A DNA stretch of 64,000 bases from Pirellulales bacterium (GTDB taxonomy: Bacteria > Planctomycetota > Planctomycetia > Pirellulales > Lacipirellulaceae): positions 62,001-126,000 of the forward strand of contig JAKVCC010000003.1 of NCBI GenBank assembly GCA_022448265.1, in the 5' to 3' direction. The notes below the pieces were generated by a model that saw nothing but the letters and a program-made list of their open reading frames with translations, ran no database searches and had not been told where the DNA came from. Shown piece by piece: positions 49,542 to 57,599 of this stretch (the first letter of the stretch is position 1; the number at the start of each line of letters is the position of its first letter). A program made the translations under genes and the position numbers.

Positions 49542-49566
49542 TGTTCCGCTGAAACGGTGAATGCGT

Positions 49567-50805
49567 TCAGGCGGCAGTCAAGATGCGTCGCAAGTTCTCC
49601 AAGGTTTGTTGTGTAGCGGTGTCGGCAAGCAGCAGTTTTTCGATATTTCGATGTGCGTGCATCATAGTTGTATGATCACGGCCACCTAAGCCTTTACCAA
49701 TTTGTGCGTAGCTGAGATCCGAGAGACTACGGGCCAAATAAACCGTGATGCCACGGGCGTAAACGAGCGACTTGCGCCTTCCAGGGCCACGCAAGGCGGT
49801 TTGGGTCAGCAAAAAATAGCGAGCCGTCAAGGCGACAATGTCCTTCAGCGAAGCCTGTGGCCCAGTGCCCCTCGCCTCGCCCCTGCTTGTTGCCGAAGCG
49901 GGTTCCGTCTCCGAGCGTTCTGTCGTCCCCTGCCGCACACGACTGCCCGAGGTGAAGCCAGGGGAGAAATCCGGCGCTGGATCCGCCAAGGCCAGCGGTG
50001 CCCCTTGGCGCGCAAGGCCGCTTTTGCCCCTAGCGAGGGTGGTTCGCCGCTCAATGTCTCGCCGCGCGCTGGCGGCGCGCTGGAGAATGAGGTCCCGTGA
50101 TTCTGGGCCGGGAGGACGCAAGCGCACGACCAGTCCACCCGCAAGTCGATCGCGCAACCCGGCCTCCAGCCGGTGCTGGATAGCGGGTGGCTCTTGGGTG
50201 GTGAGCACGACCAGGCTTCCGGCTTCCTCTAAAATATCGAGCGCATCGCGCAGCTCGCGCTGTACAGAATCGCTCTTGGGGAGGCGATGGATGTCTTCCA
50301 CGATCAATAGCTGCAAGGAGAACAGCTGTTGTCGAAAACCGCTTAAGTTGCCATCGCTATGGGCTGCCCGCACCTGCCGCCCGAAATCGGCAGCCGTAAA
50401 ATAGCCGGCCGCACTGGAACTCGCCAATTGCGCCCAGCGGCGGGCAAGGCCGCGTGCCAACAAGGTTTTTCCGGTGCCCGTGGCGCCCAGGAGGACCAGC
50501 GGATGGAACATGGTCGGGGCCGCCGACAAGGGGTCGCCCGAAAGTAATTGTTGCAAGATGGGAACGGCCAGCCGATTTTCAGTCCCCGTAACGAACGACG
50601 TTGGCCCAATGCCGCCAGGCCCCGTCTTGAATGCGTCTTTCCCGCCGCGATTAGTGCCAATGTTCTTGCCCGCATCTGCGAGCGCCGGATCGGCTACACC
50701 ACTGCCAATACCGACTTCGCCACTACCAAACAAACTGCTATCAGCGCAGAGCGGAGCGCTCCAATCGCAACTTGGCAATTCGATTTGCGTTACCCCGTAA
50801 ACCAC
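49567..50805 (-). CDS. dnaA: DnaA-like replication initiator with atypical AAA+ lid
   Basis: A 412-residue DnaA-like protein (GTG 50805; a TTG at 50859 would add 18 residues). The AAA+ core is present: LVLLGATGTGKTLLARGLARRW (Walker A), QLLIVEDIHRL (Walker B), LVVLTTQEPP (sensor I), and DRLAGGLVVRLRPPGPESR, whose Arg matches the arginine finger. The DNA-binding domain IV at the C-terminus is complete: ARGITVYLARSLSDLSYAQIGKGLGGRDHTTMMHAHRNI. The helical lid with the sensor II motif (usually NVRELEGAL) is missing, replaced by ~75 low-complexity residues (49852-50076). Domain I is not recognisable; a low-complexity N-terminus of ~70 residues stands in its place. It lies upstream of dnaN, so it is probably the chromosomal initiator. 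Confidence 0.85.
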   Translation of the reverse strand: MVYGVTQIELPSCDWSAPLCADSSLFGSGEVGIGSGVADPALADAGKNIGTNRGGKDAFKTGPGGIGPTSFVTGTENRLAVPILQQLLSGDPLSAAPTMFHPLVLLGATGTGKTLLARGLARRWAQLASSSAAGYFTAADFGRQVRAAHSDGNLSGFRQQLFSLQLLIVEDIHRLPKSDSVQRELRDALDILEEAGSLVVLTTQEPPAIQHRLEAGLRDRLAGGLVVRLRPPGPESRDLILQRAASARRDIERRTTLARGKSGLARQGAPLALADPAPDFSPGFTSGSRVRQGTTERSETEPASATSRGEARGTGPQASLKDIVALTARYFLLTQTALRGPGRRKSLVYARGITVYLARSLSDLSYAQIGKGLGGRDHTTMMHAHRNIEKLLLADTATQQTLENLRRILTAA

Positions 50806-50969
50806 AATGGTTCCGTCCAGATAGGTACTTGAACTCAAGAAAAAAACACGCAGCCGCAACAGCTGTTGGAAGCAGAAGAATTCGATTTTACACAGGCTGT
50901 TTTAGGAGGAAAAACGAAACTCCGATTCTATCCGATTTCGCTTCAGAAAGGGAGGAGTTAAACCCCGTT

Positions 50970-52148
50970 TTAGCCGCTTGAGGCTTGTTGCAACCGCTTG
51001 CAGACGGCCAGGATACGGTACGCCCCGTCCGTTGCTTCCGCCTCTGTGGTGGTGGCCCCTAGGCTAAAGCGGATGGATCCGTCGATGATGTCGCGTTCCA
51101 GCCCCATGGCCTCCAGTACAGGCGAAGGCTCGCTCGACCCGCTGGCGCAGGCCGAACCGGTTGAGCAGGCCACGCCTTCCAGGTCGAGCGCCATCAACAG
51201 CGCCTGGCGATCGAAGCCAATGAAGCTGATATTCGAGGTGTTGGGAAGACGCTTGGACAGGCGACCGATCACGGCCAACTCGGGTAACTCGGCAGTCAAT
51301 ACTTGCTCGAAACGGTCGCGGAGTTCTGCCACGCGGCGGCGGCGGGATATGGCTTCACGATGCCAGCACTCCAGGGCCATGGCCATGCCCACCGCCAAGG
51401 CCACTGATTCGGTGCCAGGACGCAAGGCCCCTTGTTGGTGGCCACCAAATAACGTGGGCTGCAATGGCACGCCGTCGCGCAGTAGCAGCACGCCAATACC
51501 GATGGGCCCATGAAATTTGTGGGCCGTGCAAGCCAGGGCGGCGACGTTCAGGTCGGCGAAACGGATGGGCAGTTTACCGGCCACCTGCGCGGCGTCGGTA
51601 TGGACAATGATATTGCGCCGGGCACACTGATCGGCTACTTCGAGGACAGGCTGCAAAACACCCGTTTCGTTGTTTCCGAGCATCAGGCTGACTAGGCGGG
51701 TTTCGTCACGCAGCAAAGGTTCGAACTGCTCGAAACTGACCACACCGTCGCGGTCGGCTGGCGCGAAATCAATTTCCCAACCGCCCAGCGCAAGGTGCTT
51801 GACGGTTTCTTGGACACTAGGATGTTCGATGGCCGAGACGACTAGATGCCTGGGAGAATCTGAGGAGCGCGCGGCGCTGTCGGCTAGGCCCAGCAGGGCC
51901 AGGTTATTGGCCTCAGTGCCGCCACTGGTAAAAATTACGCGATCGGCGTGCGGTCCACCCATGCGTGCCCCCAGCAGAGAGCCGATTTGCTCGCGGGCAT
52001 CTTCCAACACCCGGCGCGCCAACCGGCCTGCTTCGTGCTGGCTCCCGGGGTTGGCCCAGTAGCGCAAGGTTGCGTCGCGCACCGCATCAACAACTTCCGG
52101 AAGCTGGGGTGTGGTGGCGTTGTGGTCCAGGTAGATGAGGGAGGGCAT
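50970..52148 (-). CDS. Cysteine desulfurase (NifS/IscS family)
   Basis: A 392-residue PLP enzyme that releases sulfur from cysteine for Fe-S clusters or tRNA thiolation. N-terminus MPSLIYLDHNATTP is typical. The cofactor Lys is in ALACTAHKFHGPIGIG, and the substrate region is VIFTSGGTEANNLAL. The catalytic Cys loop is GVACSTGSACASGSSEPSPVL, with the Cys in the short group I/II loop. RFSLGATTTEAE near the C-terminus binds the substrate carboxylate. No iscU, iscR or sufE is next to it; it lies upstream of the dnaA-like gene on the same strand. Confidence 0.93.
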   Translation of the reverse strand: MPSLIYLDHNATTPQLPEVVDAVRDATLRYWANPGSQHEAGRLARRVLEDAREQIGSLLGARMGGPHADRVIFTSGGTEANNLALLGLADSAARSSDSPRHLVVSAIEHPSVQETVKHLALGGWEIDFAPADRDGVVSFEQFEPLLRDETRLVSLMLGNNETGVLQPVLEVADQCARRNIIVHTDAAQVAGKLPIRFADLNVAALACTAHKFHGPIGIGVLLLRDGVPLQPTLFGGHQQGALRPGTESVALAVGMAMALECWHREAISRRRRVAELRDRFEQVLTAELPELAVIGRLSKRLPNTSNISFIGFDRQALLMALDLEGVACSTGSACASGSSEPSPVLEAMGLERDIIDGSIRFSLGATTTEAEATDGAYRILAVCKRLQQASSG

Positions 52149-52419
52149 GGTAGAGGCGAGTTTAGAGTTTTAGGGCACGAGTTGTGTTTTGTCGGGCACA
52201 AATTAGGCCGGTCGCCTCGTGCTCGGTGCGCAGTTGCTATCATGCTAGCATCTTAGGCGCGAGTTGATGGAAAATACGTGGGCATTTGGGTGAAAACAAC
52301 TCGCCGCTTCGCGGCTTGCCGAGGCCGCCACTTTTCAATTGCCCTTGCGGCTTAAAATTGTTGGTGGCTATTCTTCGCGGCTGAGCGGTCCATCGGACCG
52401 CCGGCAGAGACTTGTTTCA

Positions 52420-52998
52420 ATGAAAAGCGGAAGAAAAATATCCATGGCAGTGGTCCTACGCGCAATGGTCCTGTTGGCAGTGCTGGTAGGTTTGCCCTCG
52501 GCTTGGGTCTACTATGGCCCGTTGCCGGCAGGCGCTCAAGCGCTGGCGAATCGTGTGGCAGAGATCGCCAAGAGCGCGTTGCTGGGTGACACAGTTGCCG
52601 TCCAGCCAGATCCAAGACTAGGAGAGGCGGCGGCCGACCAGCGCGCTGTCGCCGATGATTGGCAGCTTGCTCAGCCGGTCCGGTATCAGCCGGACCGGAC
52701 CTTGTCCAAGAGTGGCATTGGAGAAAAACGACAGTCCCCAAAAACGGGTTTGCGGGAGCAGTTGGAACCCCATTTGTCAGTTCTCCGCAAACTGGGCGCT
52801 TCTGAATACACCTTGGAAGACTGGGGCCGGGATGGCCAGTTGGTTCGTTTCCGCTGTGCGGTTTCGATGGGCGAGGGAGAGGACTTCATCCGACAGTTTG
52901 AGGTGGTTGCCGCCGATTCTCTGGTGGCGGTGCGGCAAGTTGTGGGTGAAGTCAGCTCTTGGCAGAACGCACGCGGAATGGGCGTGCTATGGAAATGA
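52420..52998 (+). CDS. Membrane-anchored protein of unknown function upstream of scpB
   Basis: A 192-residue protein: N-terminal hydrophobic anchor (residues ~9-30, MAVVLRAMVLLAVLVGLPSAWVYY), a charged linker, and a C-terminal alpha/beta domain (about 125-190) with LSVLRKLGASEYTLEDWGRDGQL and FRQFEVVAADSLVAVRQVV-like strands. I do not recognise a family. A 7-bp hairpin (GCGGTCC-ATC-GGACCGC, 52385-52401) lies 18 bases before the ATG. Its stop overlaps the scpB start (ATGA), so the two are translationally coupled, hinting at a link to chromosome segregation or the cell envelope. Confidence 0.7.
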   Translation: MKSGRKISMAVVLRAMVLLAVLVGLPSAWVYYGPLPAGAQALANRVAEIAKSALLGDTVAVQPDPRLGEAAADQRAVADDWQLAQPVRYQPDRTLSKSGIGEKRQSPKTGLREQLEPHLSVLRKLGASEYTLEDWGRDGQLVRFRCAVSMGEGEDFIRQFEVVAADSLVAVRQVVGEVSSWQNARGMGVLWK

Positions 52999-53693
52999 GC
53001 TTTCGCCAACATTGTCGTCACTTGCGCAGCGCTCCACTCGGCGGGGTGCTCCAGAGTAGCGCACTCCGGTATCGGTTTCCCAAGTTGGTAGTGCGGGGGC
53101 GTCCGCAGCAGGTCGCCCAGCCGCTGAGGGGCGTAAGATCGCGGTCTCACCAGGAATCGGTGGACACTGCAGAGGCTGGGCTGGCACGTCTGGAGGCGGT
53201 ACTTTTTCTGGCTCGCGAACCGCTCTCGACACGAAAGCTGGCGAACTTAGCCAAACTTGCCGATGGTACCGAGGCGCGAACTCTTCTCAAGGAACTGGCG
53301 AAACGCTTGAGGCAGCGTTCGAGCGCCCTCCAGGTGGTAGATGTTGCTGGAGGTGTGCAGCTCCTCACGCGGACTCAGTTAGCCGACTGGCTGCGGCGGT
53401 TGCATGGGGGGCCGAAGGAATTAAGGCTATCGGGGCCCGCGATCGAAACCCTGTCGGTAGTGGCATACCGGCAGCCTATCGTAAGAGCCGAAATTGAGGC
53501 GATTCGCGGCGTTCAATGCGGTGAAATCCTTAGAGTGTTGATGGAACGCGATTTATTGCGTATTGTCGGGCGAGCCGACGAGCTAGGGCGTCCGTTCCTG
53601 TACGGCACGACCAAGAATTTTTTGCAAGTTTTTGGCCTTCGGCGGTTGGAAGAATTGCCCTTAATCGATCAAATCCATACCCTCGTAAGTTGA
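52995..53693 (+). CDS. scpB: Segregation and condensation protein B
   Basis: A 232-residue ScpB of the SMC-ScpAB condensin complex, which organises and segregates chromosomes. The winged-helix core is clear: ARLEAVLFLAREPLSTRKLA, then LSGPAIETLSVVAYRQPIVRAEIEAIRGVQCGEILRVLMERDLLRIVGRADELGRPFLYGTTKNFLQVFGL. ATG 52995 overlaps the stop of the preceding membrane protein gene. The N-terminal ~55 residues are basic and not conserved with ScpB in general. scpA is not in the window. Confidence 0.88.
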   Translation: MSFRQHCRHLRSAPLGGVLQSSALRYRFPKLVVRGRPQQVAQPLRGVRSRSHQESVDTAEAGLARLEAVLFLAREPLSTRKLANLAKLADGTEARTLLKELAKRLRQRSSALQVVDVAGGVQLLTRTQLADWLRRLHGGPKELRLSGPAIETLSVVAYRQPIVRAEIEAIRGVQCGEILRVLMERDLLRIVGRADELGRPFLYGTTKNFLQVFGLRRLEELPLIDQIHTLVS

Positions 53694-53768
53694 TTGTTTT
53701 TAACTGGCCGCCCCAGGGTCGCATATGCGGCAGGGGGTGCAAGTGAGAGATGGTTGGAGGAGCAAGCC

Positions 53769-54287
53769 GTGCAGTCTATTTTGAGTCGCCGCTCTCGCCG
53801 GCACGTTGGGTCCCCGAGCGAGTCGCCCGTTGCGGCGACCAGTTTGGCGGAGCTGGAACAAGAAGACGAAGACGAGCAAGACGAAGACGGGCAAGACGAA
53901 GACGGGCAATACGAAGACGGGCAATACGAAGACGAGCAATACGAATATGAGTATGAAGACGAGGACGCCACGGAGGACGATGCCGACAGCGATTTTCCCG
54001 ATGCAGGAGACAACGGAGAAGGTGGCGGGAAGGACGACGAAGAATACGACTACGAATATGAGGACGACGACGACTCGGAATTTGAGTATGAAGATGACGA
54101 AGGCCCTCTAGCCGACGACGAGGACGAAAATGAGTGGGAGGAGGTCGAAGAGGACTCTGAAATTGAAGATGATTTAGACACTGAGTCAGGCGACGACCCG
54201 GCAGCGGATTCCGAAGATGAAGAATTTGAGTACGAAGACGAGTACGAAGACGACGACGAGTACGAGGACGACGACGGAGAGCCCTGA
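53769..54287 (+). CDS. Extremely acidic repeat protein
   Basis: A 172-residue protein. GTG 53769 is chosen because GGAGGAG lies 6 bases upstream; TTG 53694 is an in-frame alternative. After a basic N-terminus (SILSRRSRRHVG) almost all residues are Asp, Glu, Tyr, Gly or Gln. A pentapeptide repeat of the form EDxQ[D/Y] occurs five times (53868-53942), followed by EYEYED, DDDDSEFEYEDD and DEYEDDDGEP blocks. The net charge is strongly negative and the protein is probably disordered. The function is unknown; polyacidic proteins can bind basic proteins, metal ions or act as charge shields. It lies 75 bases after scpB. Confidence 0.75.
   Translation: MQSILSRRSRRHVGSPSESPVAATSLAELEQEDEDEQDEDGQDEDGQYEDGQYEDEQYEYEYEDEDATEDDADSDFPDAGDNGEGGGKDDEEYDYEYEDDDDSEFEYEDDEGPLADDEDENEWEEVEEDSEIEDDLDTESGDDPAADSEDEEFEYEDEYEDDDEYEDDDGEP
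53868..53942 (+). repeat. 15-bp tandem repeat in the acidic protein gene
   Basis: Five 15-base units coding EDEQD, EDGQD, EDGQY, EDGQY, EDEQY. Units three and four are identical at the nucleotide level, which indicates recent expansion and possible copy-number variation between strains. Confidence 0.9.
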
Positions 54288-54318
54288 GTCGTTGGCCTAG
54301 CAGCGAGCGAGCCTCTCT

Positions 54319-55596
54319 TTAGTCCTCAAGGTGAAACAGGCGCTTGATTGCATCTAGGAGGCCGTGGGGAGTGCCGTTCTTGGCTGCATCTCGTAGTGAT
54401 TCTAGCGGCGGGTGTAGCATTTTATTGACCAGCCGGTCGGCAAATTGCTCGATCTCCCGCTTGGCCGTCGCGTCCAAATCTGGCAGCCGCCGAAACAGGC
54501 GGTTCAATTCGGCCGCCTTCGGGCGCTCGAATCCCTCGCGAAGGCCACTAATTACCGGGGCGGTAGCGCGACGGTTTATCTCGGCCAGGAAGCGACCGGT
54601 TTCTTGGTCCACGATTCTCTCCGCGGATGGTACTTGGGCGGTACGCGCTTTGCGATTTTGCTCACAGGCTCGATCCAGATCGTCCAGCGAATAGAGGTAG
54701 ACCCCCAGCGAGTCACCCACGCGCGGCTCGAAATCTCGCGGCACGGCCAGGTCGAGAATAAACAAAGGCCGTTGATGTCGCCCAGGAGCCACAAGCTGGC
54801 CAAAATCGTTGGCGCTTACGATTCTCTCGTCAGCCGAGGTTGTACTGATCGCCAGATCGGCTAGCACCAGTTGGTCCCAAAGCTGTTCCCACGGATGGTA
54901 GGTGCCCGACCACTTGTGGGCCAGCTCTTGCCCCCGCTTGTCGCTGCGGTTCACGACGTGAATCTGAGCCTGGCCCGCATCGCGCAGATAACGGAGTGTT
55001 TCGTCGGCCGTCTCGCCCGCACCGATAACCAATACGTGTTTGTCGTCAAAGGTCTCGAACACGCACGCGGCCAGGTCGGCGATGGCGACACTCGGCAGGC
55101 TCACGCGGTGCTTGTGTAGCGATGTCTCGCCTGCCACCCGCTTGGCCGTACGCAGCGCCGACTGAAACAATTCGTGGAGCAACGGTCCAGCGCAGCCAAT
55201 CTCCTGCGCGCGTTGATAGGCCTGTTTGACCTGAGACAAAATCTGCGGCTCGCCCACCACCATGCTATCGAGACTCGCAGCCACGCGGTAAAGATGCCTG
55301 ACAACATCCCATCCGGTCAGCGCGACGAGTTGCCCCTCGATGTCTTGGCGGGGGATTTGTCGGAAATCGAGTAAGGCGCCTCGGAGTTCGTCTGCGGTCG
55401 GTGCGTCGTCTTCACTTGTGGCCGCCGCGTAAAGCTCGACCCGATTGCAGGTGGAAATCAGCGCCAATTCGATGTGGGGAAATTGCGACTGCCAGGCGGC
55501 CAGCGCCTCACGCGCCCGCTGGGCATTGAAGGCGAGCTGTTGGCGGATACCCAAAGTCGCATCGCGGTGACTGCAGCCGATCATTTGCAGATTCAT
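54319..55596 (-). CDS. hemA: Glutamyl-tRNA reductase
   Basis: A 425-residue enzyme committing glutamyl-tRNA to tetrapyrrole synthesis (glutamate-1-semialdehyde). Catalytic Cys is in LALISTCNRVELYAA near residue 50. VRHLYRVAASLDSMVVGEPQILSQVKQAYQ and the NADPH domain HVLVIGAGETADETLRYL follow. ISTTSADERI and FILDLAVPRDF are conserved. ATG 55596 overlaps the ccsA stop in ATGA, so the two are coupled. HemA is often under haem feedback, and a ccsA/HemX-like membrane protein upstream fits such control. No hemL or hemB is in the window. Confidence 0.95.
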   Translation of the reverse strand: MNLQMIGCSHRDATLGIRQQLAFNAQRAREALAAWQSQFPHIELALISTCNRVELYAAATSEDDAPTADELRGALLDFRQIPRQDIEGQLVALTGWDVVRHLYRVAASLDSMVVGEPQILSQVKQAYQRAQEIGCAGPLLHELFQSALRTAKRVAGETSLHKHRVSLPSVAIADLAACVFETFDDKHVLVIGAGETADETLRYLRDAGQAQIHVVNRSDKRGQELAHKWSGTYHPWEQLWDQLVLADLAISTTSADERIVSANDFGQLVAPGRHQRPLFILDLAVPRDFEPRVGDSLGVYLYSLDDLDRACEQNRKARTAQVPSAERIVDQETGRFLAEINRRATAPVISGLREGFERPKAAELNRLFRRLPDLDATAKREIEQFADRLVNKMLHPPLESLRDAAKNGTPHGLLDAIKRLFHLED

Positions 55597-56441
55597 GGCA
55601 TGATCTCCGTCACCGCCCGAGTCAGATGCAACGAATCTTGGAGCAGGATCACGGCTAGCACAAAAACCAAGAACGCGAAAGCAGCAACCGTTTGGTAGGC
55701 AACTTTGCGGCCCCGGCGCGCGGGGGGATAGATCAGGCGAAATACTTCGGCCACAACTAGCCAAATCAGCATGGCCGACAGACTCATTACCACCGGATCG
55801 GTCCACGGTATAAAGGGCTCCTGGTTTGACTGGACCAGGCGACTCATTACCCCAGTGAAAAAGCCACCGCCAACCAGCAGGGTCGCCGCGGCCAGCGCGC
55901 GGCTATTCACGCGCTCTAGCCATTCCAGGCTAGGCAGCCGCAGCGCCGTTCCGGTCGCCCGCTTGTGTTTGAGCCGATAGCTCTGAATGAGATACATCAA
56001 CCCCGCTAAAAAACCGAGTAGTACCGCCACGGTTCCCAGCATAAGAAACATGCCATGGACTCGGCCCCACAGACGGGGACCTTGAAAGGTGGCAAGTTGC
56101 GTGTTTGAAGCAGCCTGGGCCCCGGCAATCAGGCCCAAGACCGCCGGCAGCAGAAACAGCCCCATAGATGATTTGGGATAGTAAAGCTTAGCCGCAAGGT
56201 AAATCAGCGCGAGCAGCCAGGCGGCCAGCAGATACCAGTCTTGGTGGGTTGCCAACGGCGCGCGGGGGGTGAGAGCAACGCGTTGTCCGAGAAACCACGT
56301 ATGGGCAACTAGGCCTGCGGAGGTGGCCGCCAACAACGCCAGGCGGCGCCATCGCAGGTGGGCCCATAAGCTCAAAAACTCCAGCACCAGCGCAATGGCG
56401 TAGCTGGCAGTGAAGCACAGCATGTTGACCCCTAAATCCAT
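55593..56441 (-). CDS. Cytochrome c assembly (CcsA/HemX-like) membrane protein
   Basis: A ~282-residue integral membrane protein with about eight hydrophobic helices. It resembles the cytochrome c assembly family (CcsA/CcmC) and HemX: LWGRVHGMFLMLGTVAVLLGFLAGLMYLIQSYRLKHK and IPWTDPVVMSLSAMLIWLVVAEVFRLIYPPARRGRK. The full WWD signature of haem handlers is not obvious. Starts 56441, 56459 or 56468 are all in frame; 56441 is five bases after the upstream gene's stop. Its position directly before hemA recalls the hemX-hemA pairing in Bacillus, where HemX affects HemA amount. A role in haem or cytochrome c assembly is likely but unproven. Confidence 0.78.
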   Translation of the reverse strand: MDLGVNMLCFTASYAIALVLEFLSLWAHLRWRRLALLAATSAGLVAHTWFLGQRVALTPRAPLATHQDWYLLAAWLLALIYLAAKLYYPKSSMGLFLLPAVLGLIAGAQAASNTQLATFQGPRLWGRVHGMFLMLGTVAVLLGFLAGLMYLIQSYRLKHKRATGTALRLPSLEWLERVNSRALAAATLLVGGGFFTGVMSRLVQSNQEPFIPWTDPVVMSLSAMLIWLVVAEVFRLIYPPARRGRKVAYQTVAAFAFLVFVLAVILLQDSLHLTRAVTEIMP

Positions 56442-56445
56442 GGGC

Positions 56446-57492
56446 TTAAGGTTCTCCATCCAAGCCATACTGCTTGAGCTTTTTGTGTAGTGTGTTGCGG
56501 TTGATACCCAGTTTGGCGGCCGCCTTTATTTGGACGTTGCTACAGCTTGCCATCACCTGGGCAATAACTTCGCGTTCGACGCGGTCGACGATATGGCCAT
56601 GCAGATCGCCGTCCTTGTTTTCGGTCCCGCTAAGGCCGCAGAAAACCAGCTCTTTGGTAAGAGACTCAAAGTCCATTGCTCGCGCCCCCGGGGTGCGAGG
56701 CTGCTTTCCCGAGGTGACTACATCCGGGAGCAGCTCCCGAGTCAACTCGTCGCCCTGGGCCATAACAACCGAGCGCTCAACGTAATTTTGTAACTCTCGC
56801 ACGTTGCCCGGCCAACTGTACTGCTGCATTGCCGCCAGGGCCCGTGGGTCGAAATGGACCACATATCGATCATTAAGTTCATTGTAGAAGTTGAGGAAGT
56901 GAGTCACCAGTTCTGGAATATCTTCCGGCCGCTCCCGGAGCGGGGGCAGACGGATAGGAACCACATTGAGCCGGTAGTACAGGTCCTCGCGGAAAAGGCC
57001 CTCGCCGGCAAGTTCCAGCAAATCGCGATTGCTGGCAGCGATCACCCGGGTGTCGACGCTAATGGTCTTGGTATCGCCGACGCGCTCAAACTCGCGCTCC
57101 TGGAGCACGCGCAGCAGTTTCACCTGCAAATGCAGGGTCGTAGAATTGATTTCATCGAGAAAAATCGTCCCCTTGTGGGCCGATTCAAATCGTCCTGTGC
57201 GATTGTCGATCGCCCCGGTAAAGGCCCCGCGAACATGTCCAAAGAGTTCGCTTTCCAGCAAACCCTCGCTGAGTGCTCCGCAATTGACTCGCACAAACGG
57301 GCGTTCATGACGATCGCTGAGCTGGTGAATGGCGCGGGCGACAAGCTCTTTGCCGGTGCCCGTTTCACCGAGTAAGAGCACCGATGCGGAAGATTTCGCC
57401 ACTTGCCGCGTATACCGGTAGACCTCTGACATGGCACTTCCCGAACCAATGATACCGCCCAGCGGCGCGTCGGCTTGAGTCGGATCGGTCAT
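56446..57492 (-). CDS. Sigma-54-dependent transcriptional activator without receiver domain
   Basis: A 348-residue bacterial enhancer-binding protein. The AAA+ domain starts almost at the N-terminus (residue ~14): [18 protein letters not shown] (Walker A), [24 protein letters not shown] (GAFTGA loop that contacts sigma-54), GTIFLDEIN (Walker B), [29 protein letters not shown]. The C-terminus is a Fis-type helix-turn-helix: [25 protein letters not shown]. There is no receiver or GAF domain, so activity must be set by expression or by an unseen partner. It sits directly upstream of ccsA-hemA, and may regulate or simply be cotranscribed with them. Confidence 0.9.
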   Translation of the reverse strand: MTDPTQADAPLGGIIGSGSAMSEVYRYTRQVAKSSASVLLLGETGTGKELVARAIHQLSDRHERPFVRVNCGALSEGLLESELFGHVRGAFTGAIDNRTGRFESAHKGTIFLDEINSTTLHLQVKLLRVLQEREFERVGDTKTISVDTRVIAASNRDLLELAGEGLFREDLYYRLNVVPIRLPPLRERPEDIPELVTHFLNFYNELNDRYVVHFDPRALAAMQQYSWPGNVRELQNYVERSVVMAQGDELTRELLPDVVTSGKQPRTPGARAMDFESLTKELVFCGLSGTENKDGDLHGHIVDRVEREVIAQVMASCSNVQIKAAAKLGINRNTLHKKLKQYGLDGEP

Positions 57493-57599
57493 GGAGATTC
57501 GCAGTGGCTGGTGTTTGTTGCTGATATCCTGGGAAATCTTTTCATAGCGACACCCTCAGACAAGCCTCGATCGCGTGCGGTGCACGGCAGCCGGCAGCC

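Larger units (their letters stand above)
49082..49566. other. oriC: Candidate replication origin region between dnaA and dnaN
   Basis: This spacer lies between dnaA and dnaN, a usual oriC position. Bases 49200-49320 are clearly A+T-rich. On the + strand 49231-49251 reads TAG TAG CAG TAG TAA TAA GAA, resembling a DnaA-trio array. Four CTAAG/CTTAG pentamers alternate at 49225, 49273, 49286 and 49309. Right of this are hairpins at 49421-49432, 49476-49497 and 49514-49541. No good TTATCCACA-type DnaA box was found by eye (best matches about 7 of 9, for example TGTCGAAAA at 49261), so the assignment rests on position, composition and the trio array. Confidence 0.4.

Noticed and set aside
49845-50144. 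Frameshift hiding a normal DnaA lid domain
   Set aside because: The other reverse frame in this stretch and the forward frames give no NVRELEGAL-like motif, so the missing lid is not explained by a simple frameshift.
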